Below are positions 10,201 through 19,800 of a DNA stretch of 64,000 bases, piece after piece. Within the stretch, counting starts at the first letter, position 1, and each line of letters begins with the position of its first letter. Location: NCBI GenBank assembly GCA_947496695.1, contig CANMEI010000003.1:1-64000 (forward strand). The letters are read 5' to 3'. The position numbers and the translations under genes are program-made. This DNA comes from an uncultured Cellulophaga sp. Its GTDB lineage: Bacteria > Bacteroidota > Bacteroidia > Flavobacteriales > Flavobacteriaceae. The notes below the pieces were generated by a model. It had not been told where the DNA came from. It saw only the letters and a program-made list of their open reading frames with translations, and made no database searches.

Positions 10201-13200
10201 CGACAACGGTAACTTTTTAGTATTAGATGATATTCAAGCCACACAAGCGCCTGAAGTTTGTGAAACCACACAAGACCTGACTGTTGTAGTTGAAGATAAT
10301 CAAGAATTTAGTGTTGCTATTTTAAGTAGTACAAACCCTACTTGTAATGGTGATAACGATGGTAGTATTCGTTTTGAAGTAGATAATTTTGATACTGGTG
10401 CAGGTTATGAATATTCTATTGATGGTGGTACAAATTGGATTTTTGAAACAAACGCAGAAGTTACTACAGCAACTACTTTAGCTGATGGCACTTATGATGT
10501 TATGGTTCGTAAAGCTGATGATAATACTTGTTCAGCAACATCAGCAACATCAGCAACATTAGCCTCTCCTACTGCAATTATACCTGATTTACAGTTAAAA
10601 GCCGAATTCACTTGTCTTAATACTGGTGCAACTTTAGAAGCTTCTGCTACTGGTGGTACACCTGGTTATGAATACCAACTAGAAGATACTACTGGAACAG
10701 CAATTGTTACTTATACAACTGATCCTATTTTTACAAATGTTGCTGCAGGTGATTACTTAGTAAGAGTAAAAGATGATAATGATTGTGAAGTAGTTTCTAC
10801 AACTACAATTACGGTTACAGACCCTCCTGTAGTAGATTTTGACACTACAGTGACAACTTGTTATGACGGATTAAATAACGCTACAATTACTATAGATGTA
10901 ACATCTGGTAGTGGTGATTATACTTTTAGAATTGATGGTGGAGCATGGCAAACCCCTACTCCATCTACCGATACTACATATACATTTAGTGGATTAGCTA
11001 ATGGTTCGTATGATATTGAAGTTGATGATGCATTTGGTTGTGGACCAATACTAAAAACTATTACAATAAATCCGCAATTACTTGGTAATGCTTCTTTACA
11101 GTCTGATTTATCATGTACTGATGATGCTGAAATAAATATCAACATTACAGGTGGTACAGGTACGTATACTTACGCTTGGTCTAACACCAATTCTGGCCCA
11201 TGGGATACAACTGGTTTTACAGCTAATAGTTTCACAACAAGTAATGCAGGTACATATTTCTTTCAAGTAACAGATACCTCAACGCCTACTACATGTGTAT
11301 TAATTACAAATTCTGTAGAAGTTTCTGTAGCTGAAACTCCTGTAATTACAAGTGTAACTCCAACAGATTTAACATGTAATGATAATAATACAGGTTCATT
11401 AGATATTGTTATAGATACTTCTGTAGGTTTAGCACCTTATACTATTAATGTGTTTAATGATACTACTGGTAATGATTATGGAGAAGATACAACTAGTTTA
11501 GCAGCGGGTAGTTATACAATTACTCTAACAGATAGTAAAAATTGTTCTGTTACAGAAACAACTACTATAAATGAACCAACAGTTATTGTTCCTAATACAA
11601 CCAATACAGATATTATTTGTGGTACATCAGGTACCGAATTAGGTACTATAACGATTAATGCTTCTGGAGGTAACTCTACCTATATATATAGAATTAATAA
11701 TGCTGATTTTAGTGTTTCTGAAACATATGATACAGCAACTGGTACTAATAACCATACTTTTACCAATTTAGATTTTGGTGATTACACGGTTACAACAACA
11801 GACATAAATGGTTGTGAAATAGTGGAAACTGTAACTATTACTACAGGTCCTGATTTATTAATTACAACTACTGGAACAGCAGGTTGTACTATTACGAGTG
11901 GAGAAATGTTAGTTGAAGCGGACAATAGCTCAGGTGCTACTTTGGGTGCAGGACCATTTTACTTTGCTTTATATTATGATTCTCTTTCTCCATATACAAC
12001 TGGAGATACGGATTGGAATCTTGCAGATCCTACTTACACAACACTCCCTGCATATAATTTCACTGGTCTTACACCAGGTGTAACTTATACTTTTGCTGTT
12101 CACGACGAAAGTAGTGGTTGTGAGTATTATCAAGAAGCAACTGTTCCTGTTTCGAGTTCTTCTAACTTAAATGCAACTATAGATAATTTAACATCAATTA
12201 CTTGTTTTGGTAGTGCCGATGGTATTGTTGAATTTTCTATTGATGGTTATGATGCTACCACTGTTGATTATGAAATATTTACGTACGCAACAAATGCAAG
12301 TAGCGGAATTACAGGTACTATTTCAGGAGCTGTAGGTGGACCAGAGTCAGAAACTGTTAACAGTATGGCTCCTGGTGAATACTATATTTTATTTACAGAA
12401 ACTGATGGCGCAAATGCTGGATGTGTAAATGCATCTGTAACATTTGTAATTGACCAAGCCCCTACTCTTTTAGAAGTTAGTGCTAGTGCTACTAAAAACC
12501 AAAATTGTAATGACGATGGCACTATTACTGCAACTGGACGTTACGGTGTTGCTCCTTACGAATATCAATATTTAGTAGATACTGCAACTGTTCCAACTGC
12601 AACAGATACAGGTTGGACTACTAGTACTACCTACAATGATGTGGCTGGTGATTATATTGTATATATTAAAGATGCTAATAATTGTATTCAAGAGAGTACT
12701 GTGGTAACAATTGATTACGATACAGCATCTGAAATTGATACAATTATAGTTAATGATTACTGTGTTGACGAAGGTAATTATGAAGTTGAAGTTACTTTAA
12801 CAACTACAGATACTGCTACATACAACTTAAGTGTTAATGGTGGTGCATTGCAAAGTGCAGATTTTGTTAGTGGTGTTTATACTGTTACAGGTTTAAGTTC
12901 ATCAACTGCAACACAAACTATTGAAATTCAAGATGTAAATGGTTGTGGTAACACTGAAACCTTTGAAATTGCATCTAAATTCCAGGCTACTGCTCAAATA
13001 ACTAAATTGTTAGATTGTAGCACAAGCCCTAATGCCGAAATTACAATTACTGCTTTTGATGGCTATGGTCCTTTTGAATATGAAGTTACTGGTCCTGATT
13101 CACAAGCAATAACAGCAATACCTACTACTTCTACTCCAAATTCAGTAATATGGGATGGTGCTTCAAGTGTAGGAACTTATCTAGTATCTGTTTACGATAC

Positions 13201-16200
13201 AAATACTCCAGCTTGTGACCCTATTGAATTTAGTATTGAAATTGTCGCTCAAGTTGAACCAAGCTTTACTGCTACTCCAACTAAAGTAACTTGCCCTGGA
13301 GGTTCTGATGGTTCTATTGCTATTACTGAAAATAATACAGGTATTAGTCCATTAACATATACAATAAGTCCTGCAGGTGCTACTTTTAATACTACAACAA
13401 ATAGTTTTGAAGGCTTATCTGGTGATACATATACAGTTACCGCTACAGGAACAAATGGTTGTACAGCAACAGATATTGTAACAGTAGACGAAAATTTAGC
13501 TATTACATTTGATACTCCAGTTGTTACTCAATTTGCTTGTACATCTGATAATACGTCAAATAATGCTGTAATCACTTTAGATGAAACTTCTATTGCTGAA
13601 GGTACTGGCACATATAATAGATATGAATTTATTGATAATGCTACAAATACTGTTTTACAAGATGGTACAACAAGTACTTACCAATATACCGATCTAGCTG
13701 GTGGAGATGTAATTGTTAGAGTTTATGATGACGCAGGTTGTTCTTCTGAACAAACAGTTACTATCAACCCTTATGATGCATTGGTTGATGCTACAGTAAG
13801 TGTTGATGAAAATATTGATTGTGTAAATGCTGGTGAGGATATTAGTATTGATGTAACTAGTACATATACTAATTTCACTTCAGACCCTACAAATTATGAT
13901 TTCAGACAATTACCAGCTATAACATATCAAGTTGCAGGTGTTAATACGTTTACTGATTTAGCTGTAGGGACACATACATTTGGAGTTAGAAATATTGCAA
14001 CAGGTTGTGAAATTTATGTTACACATACCGTTGAGCAACCAAATACATTTGATGTGACTGTTGAGGTTATTTCTAATGTAGTTTGTTATGGTGATGATGG
14101 AAGTATACAAATAACATTTACTGATGCTACGTACACAGGTGATTTTGTTTGGGAAGTTTTAAATTCTGATGGTACATCAACAACCAGAACAGATGATGAA
14201 GGTACTTTTGCTGGTACCGGAACAACTGCTGCTATTCCTGCTCAAGCTGGTAATTATATAGTTAGAGTTGCCCAAGCTGGTTTCCCTGAATGTACACAAG
14301 AACGTACTTTTACAATTAGTACACCTTCTGCCGCTATTACATTAGACCCTATCGAAACATCTAACGTAGGATGTTCAAATAGTGAAGGTACTGCTCGTAT
14401 TACTCCACAAGGTGGTGTTGGTCCTTATACAATTGCGATTAACTATGAAGTTGTTTCAGGTGGTACAACTACAAGTGAAGCACAAACTGCAACAAATGTT
14501 TATGCTTATCTTTTTGAAGGGCTAGTTGCTGACGACTATACTGTAACAATTACTGATGCACTAGGTTGTGCTGATGTATTTAATGATATATTTACATTAG
14601 AAGAGCCTGATCCACTTACTGGTACAATTACAGATATTCAACTTGAATGTACGGGTGATACTGACGGTGAAGTATCGTTTGTTATAGATGCTAGAAATGT
14701 TAGCCCTAATTACAGCTACAGTCTTAATACTTATGACGATGCTACTGGCACTACGTTATTACGTAATTCTGTTACACAAACTAATCCTGATTTTAATAAT
14801 TTAGGTGCTGGTTTCTATAGTATCAGTGTTACTGATGATATTAATTGCGAGTATGAAACTGAGGTTGTTGAAATTATAGAACCAACAGATGTTGATGCTA
14901 TTTTAATAACAGAGAATTCGATAAGCTGTCTTGATGGTGCTGATCTTTTACTTATTGCATCAGGAGGAACTGCTCCGTATACATGGAGTGAAGATGGTGT
15001 GACTTACAATGCTATGAACGAAACAAATGGTACTGATACTAATTTGTTTACTAACATGCCTGTAGGCACGTATAGCTACTATGTAAAAGATGATTTCAAT
15101 TGTGTTTCAATTATATCAAATGAATTAACAGTAAATCCTATTGAAGAATTGACAGTTACTTTAGATATTGCTGCAGCTAAAATTAATTGTGCTGGTGATG
15201 ATTCAGCAGTAATTATTGCTGATGCAGATGGTGGTCTTGGTGATTATGAATATGCTTTATTTGAAGATGTTAGCGCTACTATAGAAATAAGAGCTAATCA
15301 ATCTAGTGGTACTTTTTCCGATCTTCCGAGTGGAACATACTATGTTAGAGTCCAAAGTAGAGATTGTGAGGTTATTTCTGAAGAAATACTAATTGAAGAA
15401 CCTGATACTTTAGTAGTTGATTATGATGTTACTGATATTAGCTGTAATGGCGAAGATGATGGTAGTATTGTAGTTAACCTGACTGGTGGAACAGGAGATT
15501 ACATTTATGCTATTTCTCCTAACTTAAATCAATTTGATGAAGAAAATACTTTTGAAGATTTAGAGCCTGGAGATTATACTATAATTGCTCAAGATAGCCT
15601 TGGTTGTTATGAAATAATTGAGTTTACTATTACTGAACCTACTGTATTAGAAATGACATCTACAGTACAAGATGAAATTTGTTTTGATAGTAGTGATGGT
15701 AGTATAGACGTTTCTATTACTGGAGGAACTGCTCCTTACTTTACAAGTTTAAATTCTAATGATGATGCTGATTTTGTTCAAGATCAATTAACTTTTGAAA
15801 ACTTAGCGGCTGGATATCATACTGTTTATGTAAAAGATTCTAATGGTTGTACTATTAATGAAGTTATAACTATTGAAGTAGGTGTAGACTTAACTGCAAC
15901 TCCTGAAGTAATTTATGAATGTACTGGTGATACACCAACTAATAGTTTAAGTATTACATTTGAAGATGAAAGTGTTAGTGATGATATTCTTTATGCATTA
16001 GATTCAACCGATGCTGGTGATTTTGTTCTTGAGCCTGATTTTTCAAATATGAGCGCTGGTTCACATTATATTGCTATTGCACATGCAAATGGATGTTTAC
16101 AAACTTTTGACTTTGAAGTTATTGGTTATACAGCTTTAACACTTGTTGCTACACAAGAAGATATAAATGAAATTACCGCAACAGTAACTGGTGGCAAGGA

Positions 16201-16609
16201 AGATTATACGTATTATTTTGATGGAGAAGATAATGGTAATGATAATACTTTTGGAATAACAAGAACTGATACTTATGAAGTTCGTGTTGTAGATGCAAAT
16301 GGTTGTGAAGCTATATCTAATATTTATATTGAATTTATTGACATTGAAATACCAAATTTCTTTACACCTGATGGTGATGGTACTAATGATCTATGGATTC
16401 CTAAAAACATTGCTCAGTTTCCTGATATTTACATTGTTATTTTTGACCGTTATGGTAGAGAAGTTTATAGATTACAAGATAACCCAGCTGGTTGGGATGG
16501 TTTATATCAAAATACAAATTTACCAACTGGTGATTACTGGTATTTAATTAAATTAAATGGTGAAGATGATGATCGAGAATTTATAAGCAATTTCACTCTT
16601 TACAGATAA
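4217..16609 (+). CDS. Giant SprB-type surface adhesin with T9SS type-B sorting domain
   Basis: This 4130-residue secreted protein begins with a signal peptide (1-21, cut after GYAQ). In order it has: an IgGFc-binding-like beta domain (about 130-460); a DUF11 repeat (550-650); a calcium-binding thrombospondin-3-like run (668-695); a jelly-roll-like segment (705-858); a second Asp-rich run (866-901); a second DUF11-like domain (930-1038); many SprB-like repeats with the pattern GGTxPYxYSIDGG...GxYTVxVxDxxGC (about 1460-3950), interrupted near 1815-2015; and a type-B T9SS domain (4043-4130) containing FFTPDGDGTNDLW and GWDGLY. Known type-B proteins cross the outer membrane through the T9SS, and SprB itself is a gliding adhesin. 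Adhesion or motility is inferred here. No sprF lies next to it. Confidence 0.9.
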   Translation: MKTRLLILILFISANLVGYAQLSDLHYLPPLRQASTVNSITDQAIYLSTPETTSFTVNAYQGTNPVPVNTFTIDANNPATWTLADSNNNISLVQDTNTGIVLTSSGLRFESAGNKFYVNYRGASGSQAVSLTAKGRQAMGKKFKWGGVPNLGNHSSLSNTLGIMATEDNTIVTLSGYDKDCVFRLGSNVSGITADTYTITLNANESFVFEAYVGTSGTTAQREGWIGASIDSDKDIVISNGGINVSVVSGYVGRDAGIDQPVPEENLGKEYVFIRGKGTTNTEFPLIIGTQDNTNIYINGATTPETTIDEGEFYKVPSSYYSSSTAGANMLITTSKDVYAYQSLAGNTAENTNGLNFIAPVNCLLPDNLDNIPNITSMAGTTISGGLTIVASVSTLDANIKVFQNGVEYTSMPASNPVAGSSDWKTFYIPNLSGNISVTSTGPMAVGFFGYNGVIGVAGYFSGFDTVPEVVLDINGGTAGDCFSGSTIFEASDDNFDAYQWYFDGAIIEGANSFEYAATVAGDYFLRGTKGPCTYDSQTLTIFYCDTDIVVNKTVDTSEITEGETAIFTIEVESLGFEDITNLQVTDNIPAGLTLVSGSTTTGSWNGSVWNIGTLAPGEKVTLELEVQGDEIDIEPLINITNTVTHTQDQVDENITEDILSASIIVHNDFDNDGVVDIVDVDDDNDGIYDSDECDGAFCFESITNESFEDPDVSSFAILDESNVPGWSTTATDSKIEIWESGFRGVNSYNGNQHAELNANLYGALYQDLCLTPGTVMNWSVRHRGRDGEDEMQLRIGADIASATVQQTMTTGNTAWVLYSGTYTVPAGQSNTVFMFEAVSTASGSTGSGNFIDDINITIAVAETCVDSDGDGYPNNLDLDSDNDGCTDADEFYKDNNADGDDGGEYGSGTPVVDPDTGAVLSASYTFVQAPEIIIENTSEDQSGVDINGTEISLGETFDYVLRFQNTGDDDATGYSIRDILPTNATLDNVDVSGATGVTYSHDAVTNIITFDIPDSLVEVSDPEYTIRITVTLSSECSLFVNACSEVIENLAYSTYQGVTNTSTFSDEPGSTMTPTCSTETAVATNSILNDLENCNTARTVQLCGDNVTLSAGTGFTTYIWAIDANGNGQIDAGEDAIDDGDSDGDPSTLLITEIGDYIVEKSGATDCSDLVELITVELFGTTQTNPVLEYFNEVNADTNPDNDLQGEILFCSIDGSEIPQIFLCGENDEALIQLGITDADSIVWQQLDETSCTDIGDDCANTNTSCVWNDLATQNNYTLTDSGKYRVVINYVNGCFSRFYFNVFKNTLDIEYVSSDILCETDGNIRVTNPSANYGYQLFDTNSDTVIIPFSSDNGPNFDITTSGTYKIQITTLDTNGDPIENACIFETEEIGIQELDYEVNLDHTTADCTGFGTISIQALNVLPNYSYELRLDDGTNSGAGTFFQEMVAVNDNTYTFNSVPAGDYIVITTTDDGCTDTQTITVDEYEDLDLTASVTENITCNAGLITLTPSGGNTATDYEMAIWSKDGVDLYASIDDIPDSEKQDTNDFLFLDGTYAGEYVFVLIDASNCSTLSNSVTISDLGEVVFTASHTEIVCADSSTSTLTITASGGTAPYNYSIDGGTTYQSTNTFSNLSGGTYTISVEDSSGTSTSRCVTSEEYTIDEPFRLTASAAIVEDASCDPINGALVKILNASGGGGTYEYSFDGGSTYDVSNEQNLTAGIYILSVRDNLGCTFDMVINVPSTEVDPALDSDVTYDCDGNGTITITTDNSTDFTYTYSIDGIENTPSDSNIFTPYVAGTYNVTVGYSSALSADQSTLFIEYFGSGSTTEIAEIGTGYCYEPQDGTDTDCNLGPAGILVNGEYAVTDAVTNPNTSWRTPNDHSGLVDGRFMAIGVSTSAGNGNILWSRNDLDVLANQDITISFYGYNLLIDGASGNDPEVLVELVDASGTVINSIATTAIPQNTDADDWHLREVTINPGANTVVGVVLRTNLDSDNGNFLVLDDIQATQAPEVCETTQDLTVVVEDNQEFSVAILSSTNPTCNGDNDGSIRFEVDNFDTGAGYEYSIDGGTNWIFETNAEVTTATTLADGTYDVMVRKADDNTCSATSATSATLASPTAIIPDLQLKAEFTCLNTGATLEASATGGTPGYEYQLEDTTGTAIVTYTTDPIFTNVAAGDYLVRVKDDNDCEVVSTTTITVTDPPVVDFDTTVTTCYDGLNNATITIDVTSGSGDYTFRIDGGAWQTPTPSTDTTYTFSGLANGSYDIEVDDAFGCGPILKTITINPQLLGNASLQSDLSCTDDAEININITGGTGTYTYAWSNTNSGPWDTTGFTANSFTTSNAGTYFFQVTDTSTPTTCVLITNSVEVSVAETPVITSVTPTDLTCNDNNTGSLDIVIDTSVGLAPYTINVFNDTTGNDYGEDTTSLAAGSYTITLTDSKNCSVTETTTINEPTVIVPNTTNTDIICGTSGTELGTITINASGGNSTYIYRINNADFSVSETYDTATGTNNHTFTNLDFGDYTVTTTDINGCEIVETVTITTGPDLLITTTGTAGCTITSGEMLVEADNSSGATLGAGPFYFALYYDSLSPYTTGDTDWNLADPTYTTLPAYNFTGLTPGVTYTFAVHDESSGCEYYQEATVPVSSSSNLNATIDNLTSITCFGSADGIVEFSIDGYDATTVDYEIFTYATNASSGITGTISGAVGGPESETVNSMAPGEYYILFTETDGANAGCVNASVTFVIDQAPTLLEVSASATKNQNCNDDGTITATGRYGVAPYEYQYLVDTATVPTATDTGWTTSTTYNDVAGDYIVYIKDANNCIQESTVVTIDYDTASEIDTIIVNDYCVDEGNYEVEVTLTTTDTATYNLSVNGGALQSADFVSGVYTVTGLSSSTATQTIEIQDVNGCGNTETFEIASKFQATAQITKLLDCSTSPNAEITITAFDGYGPFEYEVTGPDSQAITAIPTTSTPNSVIWDGASSVGTYLVSVYDTNTPACDPIEFSIEIVAQVEPSFTATPTKVTCPGGSDGSIAITENNTGISPLTYTISPAGATFNTTTNSFEGLSGDTYTVTATGTNGCTATDIVTVDENLAITFDTPVVTQFACTSDNTSNNAVITLDETSIAEGTGTYNRYEFIDNATNTVLQDGTTSTYQYTDLAGGDVIVRVYDDAGCSSEQTVTINPYDALVDATVSVDENIDCVNAGEDISIDVTSTYTNFTSDPTNYDFRQLPAITYQVAGVNTFTDLAVGTHTFGVRNIATGCEIYVTHTVEQPNTFDVTVEVISNVVCYGDDGSIQITFTDATYTGDFVWEVLNSDGTSTTRTDDEGTFAGTGTTAAIPAQAGNYIVRVAQAGFPECTQERTFTISTPSAAITLDPIETSNVGCSNSEGTARITPQGGVGPYTIAINYEVVSGGTTTSEAQTATNVYAYLFEGLVADDYTVTITDALGCADVFNDIFTLEEPDPLTGTITDIQLECTGDTDGEVSFVIDARNVSPNYSYSLNTYDDATGTTLLRNSVTQTNPDFNNLGAGFYSISVTDDINCEYETEVVEIIEPTDVDAILITENSISCLDGADLLLIASGGTAPYTWSEDGVTYNAMNETNGTDTNLFTNMPVGTYSYYVKDDFNCVSIISNELTVNPIEELTVTLDIAAAKINCAGDDSAVIIADADGGLGDYEYALFEDVSATIEIRANQSSGTFSDLPSGTYYVRVQSRDCEVISEEILIEEPDTLVVDYDVTDISCNGEDDGSIVVNLTGGTGDYIYAISPNLNQFDEENTFEDLEPGDYTIIAQDSLGCYEIIEFTITEPTVLEMTSTVQDEICFDSSDGSIDVSITGGTAPYFTSLNSNDDADFVQDQLTFENLAAGYHTVYVKDSNGCTINEVITIEVGVDLTATPEVIYECTGDTPTNSLSITFEDESVSDDILYALDSTDAGDFVLEPDFSNMSAGSHYIAIAHANGCLQTFDFEVIGYTALTLVATQEDINEITATVTGGKEDYTYYFDGEDNGNDNTFGITRTDTYEVRVVDANGCEAISNIYIEFIDIEIPNFFTPDGDGTNDLWIPKNIAQFPDIYIVIFDRYGREVYRLQDNPAGWDGLYQNTNLPTGDYWYLIKLNGEDDDREFISNFTLYR
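10532..10558 (+). repeat. Three tandem 9-bp repeats inside the adhesin gene
   Basis: The unit TCAGCAACA occurs three times in a row and encodes a Ser-Ala-Thr tripeptide repeat. Copy changes keep the reading frame. Confidence 0.8.
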
Positions 16610-16629
16610 TTCTTATTTATTAATTAATA

Positions 16630-16663
16630 AAATAGCCGAATAAAATTTATTCGGCTATTTCTT
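16630..16663 (+). terminator. Intrinsic terminator after the giant adhesin gene
   Basis: The arms AAATAGCCGAATAAA and TTTATTCGGCTATTT are perfect complements and lead into a T-rich tail, 20 bases after the stop codon. It separates the adhesin transcript from its paralogue. Confidence 0.85.
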
Positions 16664-16820
16664 TTAGTAAACTTTAGCAAATTCTTAAAAATATACTTTT
16701 ATAAAGTGTTTACAACAGCTAGTAGACCATTGACAACATTGAATTGTTAAAACAATTATAAAGAATGACCTTTATACAATAATATTAAGAATGTATAAAT
16801 TGGAGTATTCTAATACCGTA

Positions 16821-19800
16821 ATGAAAAAAAATTATTTAGTTATTTTTATTTTAATGTTAAGTACTTCATTTGGTTATGCTCAATTAAGTGACTTACATTA
16901 TTTACCACCTTTAAAACAAGGAAGCAATAATACTTCAGTTAAAGATCAAGCTATTTATCTTTCTACACCTGAAACAACTGCTTTCACTGTAAATGCATAT
17001 ATAGGAACTTCAACTACAGTTGCTGCTACTTTTTCTATTTCAAATATTACGCCTGCTACATACACATTAAGTGATGGTAATAATGATATTACTATGGTAA
17101 CAGATAGTAATACAGGAATTGTACTTACCAGTAGTGGCTTACGTTTTGAATCTCCTGGCGGTGAAAAATTTTACGTTAATTACCGTGGTACCTCTGGTTC
17201 TCAAGCAACATCTTTGACATCAAAAGGTAGACAAGCATTAGGAACTATATTTAAATGGGGTGGTGCTCCAAATTATGCTACAACTAGTGATATATCTACA
17301 TCCTTAGGTATTATGGCTACTGAAGATAATACAGTTATTGATATTACTGGTTATGATCCTGATTGTGAATTTCGACTTGGCATTGATAGAGATGGTATTA
17401 CTAGCGATAACATTCAAGTTACATTAAATAAAAACGAAAGCTTTGTTTTAGAAGCTTATACCAATGAAACAACTGCTAATAAAGATGGTTGGCTAGGAGC
17501 ATCAATTAATTCAACTAACGATATTGTTATTAGTAATGGTGGACTAAATTATGGTGTGGTTTCAACTTCAACTGGTAGTAGAGATGCTGGTATTGATCAA
17601 CCTGTACCAGAAAACAAATTAGGTAAAGAATATGTTTTTATTCGAGGTAACGGAACTGATAGCACCGAATTTCCAATAATTATTGGAACTCAAAACAACA
17701 CAGATATTTATGTAAACGGTGCAACTACACCAATTGCAACAATAAATACTGGTGATTATTTTTTAGTTCCAGGAACTAATTATTCAAGTACATCAGCAGG
17801 AGCAAATATGTTAGTAACCACTTCAAAAGATGCGTATGCTTATCAAAATTTAGCAGGAAGTTCAGAGGTACAAACTGTAGGATTAAATTTTGTTGCTCCC
17901 TTAAATTGCTTATTACCAGACAATATGGATAATATTCCTAATATAACTAATGCAGCGGGTACAACATTAACTGGTGGTATAACAATTATTGCCTCTACCA
18001 CTACTCCTGATGAGAATATAAGTGTAACTGATGGTACTGGTGACGTTACTCTTCCTCCTTCAGAAACAGTTTCAGGATCAACTGATTGGAAAACCTTTTA
18101 TATTGCTGGATTAACTGGTAATGTTAGTGTTCAATCATCTGGTCCAATAGCGGTTGGTTTTTTGGGAGCAAACTCTAATAGAGGTATTGCTGGATATTTT
18201 TCTGGGTTTGATACTGTTCCTGAAATAGAATTAGAAGTAGCAGGTGGTGGTTGTTTACCAGGTGCTGATATAGAAATTATTTCTGGATCTTATGATACCT
18301 ATCAATGGTATGGTGATGGAACACTTATTGTCGGAGCGATATTTTCATCATATACACCCACAACAGCTGGTGATTATTATGTTAGAGTAAGTAAAGGTAC
18401 TTGTAGTTATGATTCTCAACCTATTTCTGCTTATTATTGTGATCCTGATTTAGTTATAAAAAAAACTGCAGATAAAACAGAGGTTTTAGAAGGTGACTCT
18501 GTTTCTTTTAAAATTACCGTAGAGAATTTTGGTGTAGATGCAATTACAAATCTAATAGTTTCAGACGTTATGCCCTCAGGGTTCACATTAGTTTCTGTTA
18601 GCCCAACTTTAGGTAGCTGGACTAACCCTAATTGGAGTGTAGGAACTTTAAATGCAGGTGAACTTGAATCTATAACCATCATTGCTACTGCCAATGAGTT
18701 GCCTAGTAGTACTGAAGCTGAAACATTTACAAATACTGCAATCCACACACAAGATCAAGTAGATTCTAACACTACAGAAGATAGCCCAAGCGCTAGTGTT
18801 ACTGTAAATAATGATACTGATTTAGATGGTGTAATTGATAGTGATGATTTAGATAATGATAATGATGGTATTTTAGATACAGTTGAAGCTACATCAGGAG
18901 AAAATATAGTAAATGGTAATGGCACAACACTTTCAGGATGGAATACAAGTGGAAACGTAGGTATAACATCTAATACTTTTAATTTTAATGGTGGTAACAG
19001 AACACCAAACGGGATATTGTCACAGGATATTTGTTTATTAGCCGGGGAAAATTATGATTTAAATTTTGAAGTAATTGTCGTAGGTAATGGTTCTGGTACT
19101 GTTAGTGCATTAGTTGAAATTTTAAATGGTGAAGTAGTAATATCTTCATCTACTTATACTAAAACCAGTATTTCATTAAATACCAATGAAACAATAAATT
19201 TTACAGCAAATAACAATACGACAACTATTAGAATAACCGATACAAGCGAATCAACAGCAAGTATAGATATTCGTTTTGATAATATTAGTCTAATTGGTTA
19301 TCAATGTACTGATACTGATCTAAATGGTGTTCCTGATTATATGCAATTAGATAGTGATGATGATGGTTGTACTGACGCTAATGAAGCTTACAATGATTCA
19401 AATGCAGATGGTGGTGATGGTGGTGAATATGGTTCAGGAACTCCTGCTGTTAATACTGACGGAACTGTAATTAGTGCTTCTTATTCTACTCCTGTTGATC
19501 CGAATTCAAATGGCACATATGAATTTCAAGAAGCAAGCACGCCTTCAGCTATAACGGCACAGCCTAGTGATGTAACTATTTTTGATAGTAGCGATGCTGT
19601 CTTTTCTGTAAATGCAACTGATGCCGATACTTTTCAATGGCAAGTAAGTACTGATAACGGTGCTACTTTTATTGATATTACAGACGGAACAGAATATTCT
19701 GGCACACAAACAAATAGCTTAACAGTTTTAGATGCCGATTTAACTAAAAATAATTATTTGTATAGAATAATAATAGTTAATGAAAGTTACGTTTGTGATG

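Noticed and set aside
6280..11145. Several minus-strand ORFs of 60-75 codons opposite the giant adhesin
   Set aside because: They lie wholly inside the adhesin coding region, lack family features and reflect its biased codon pattern.
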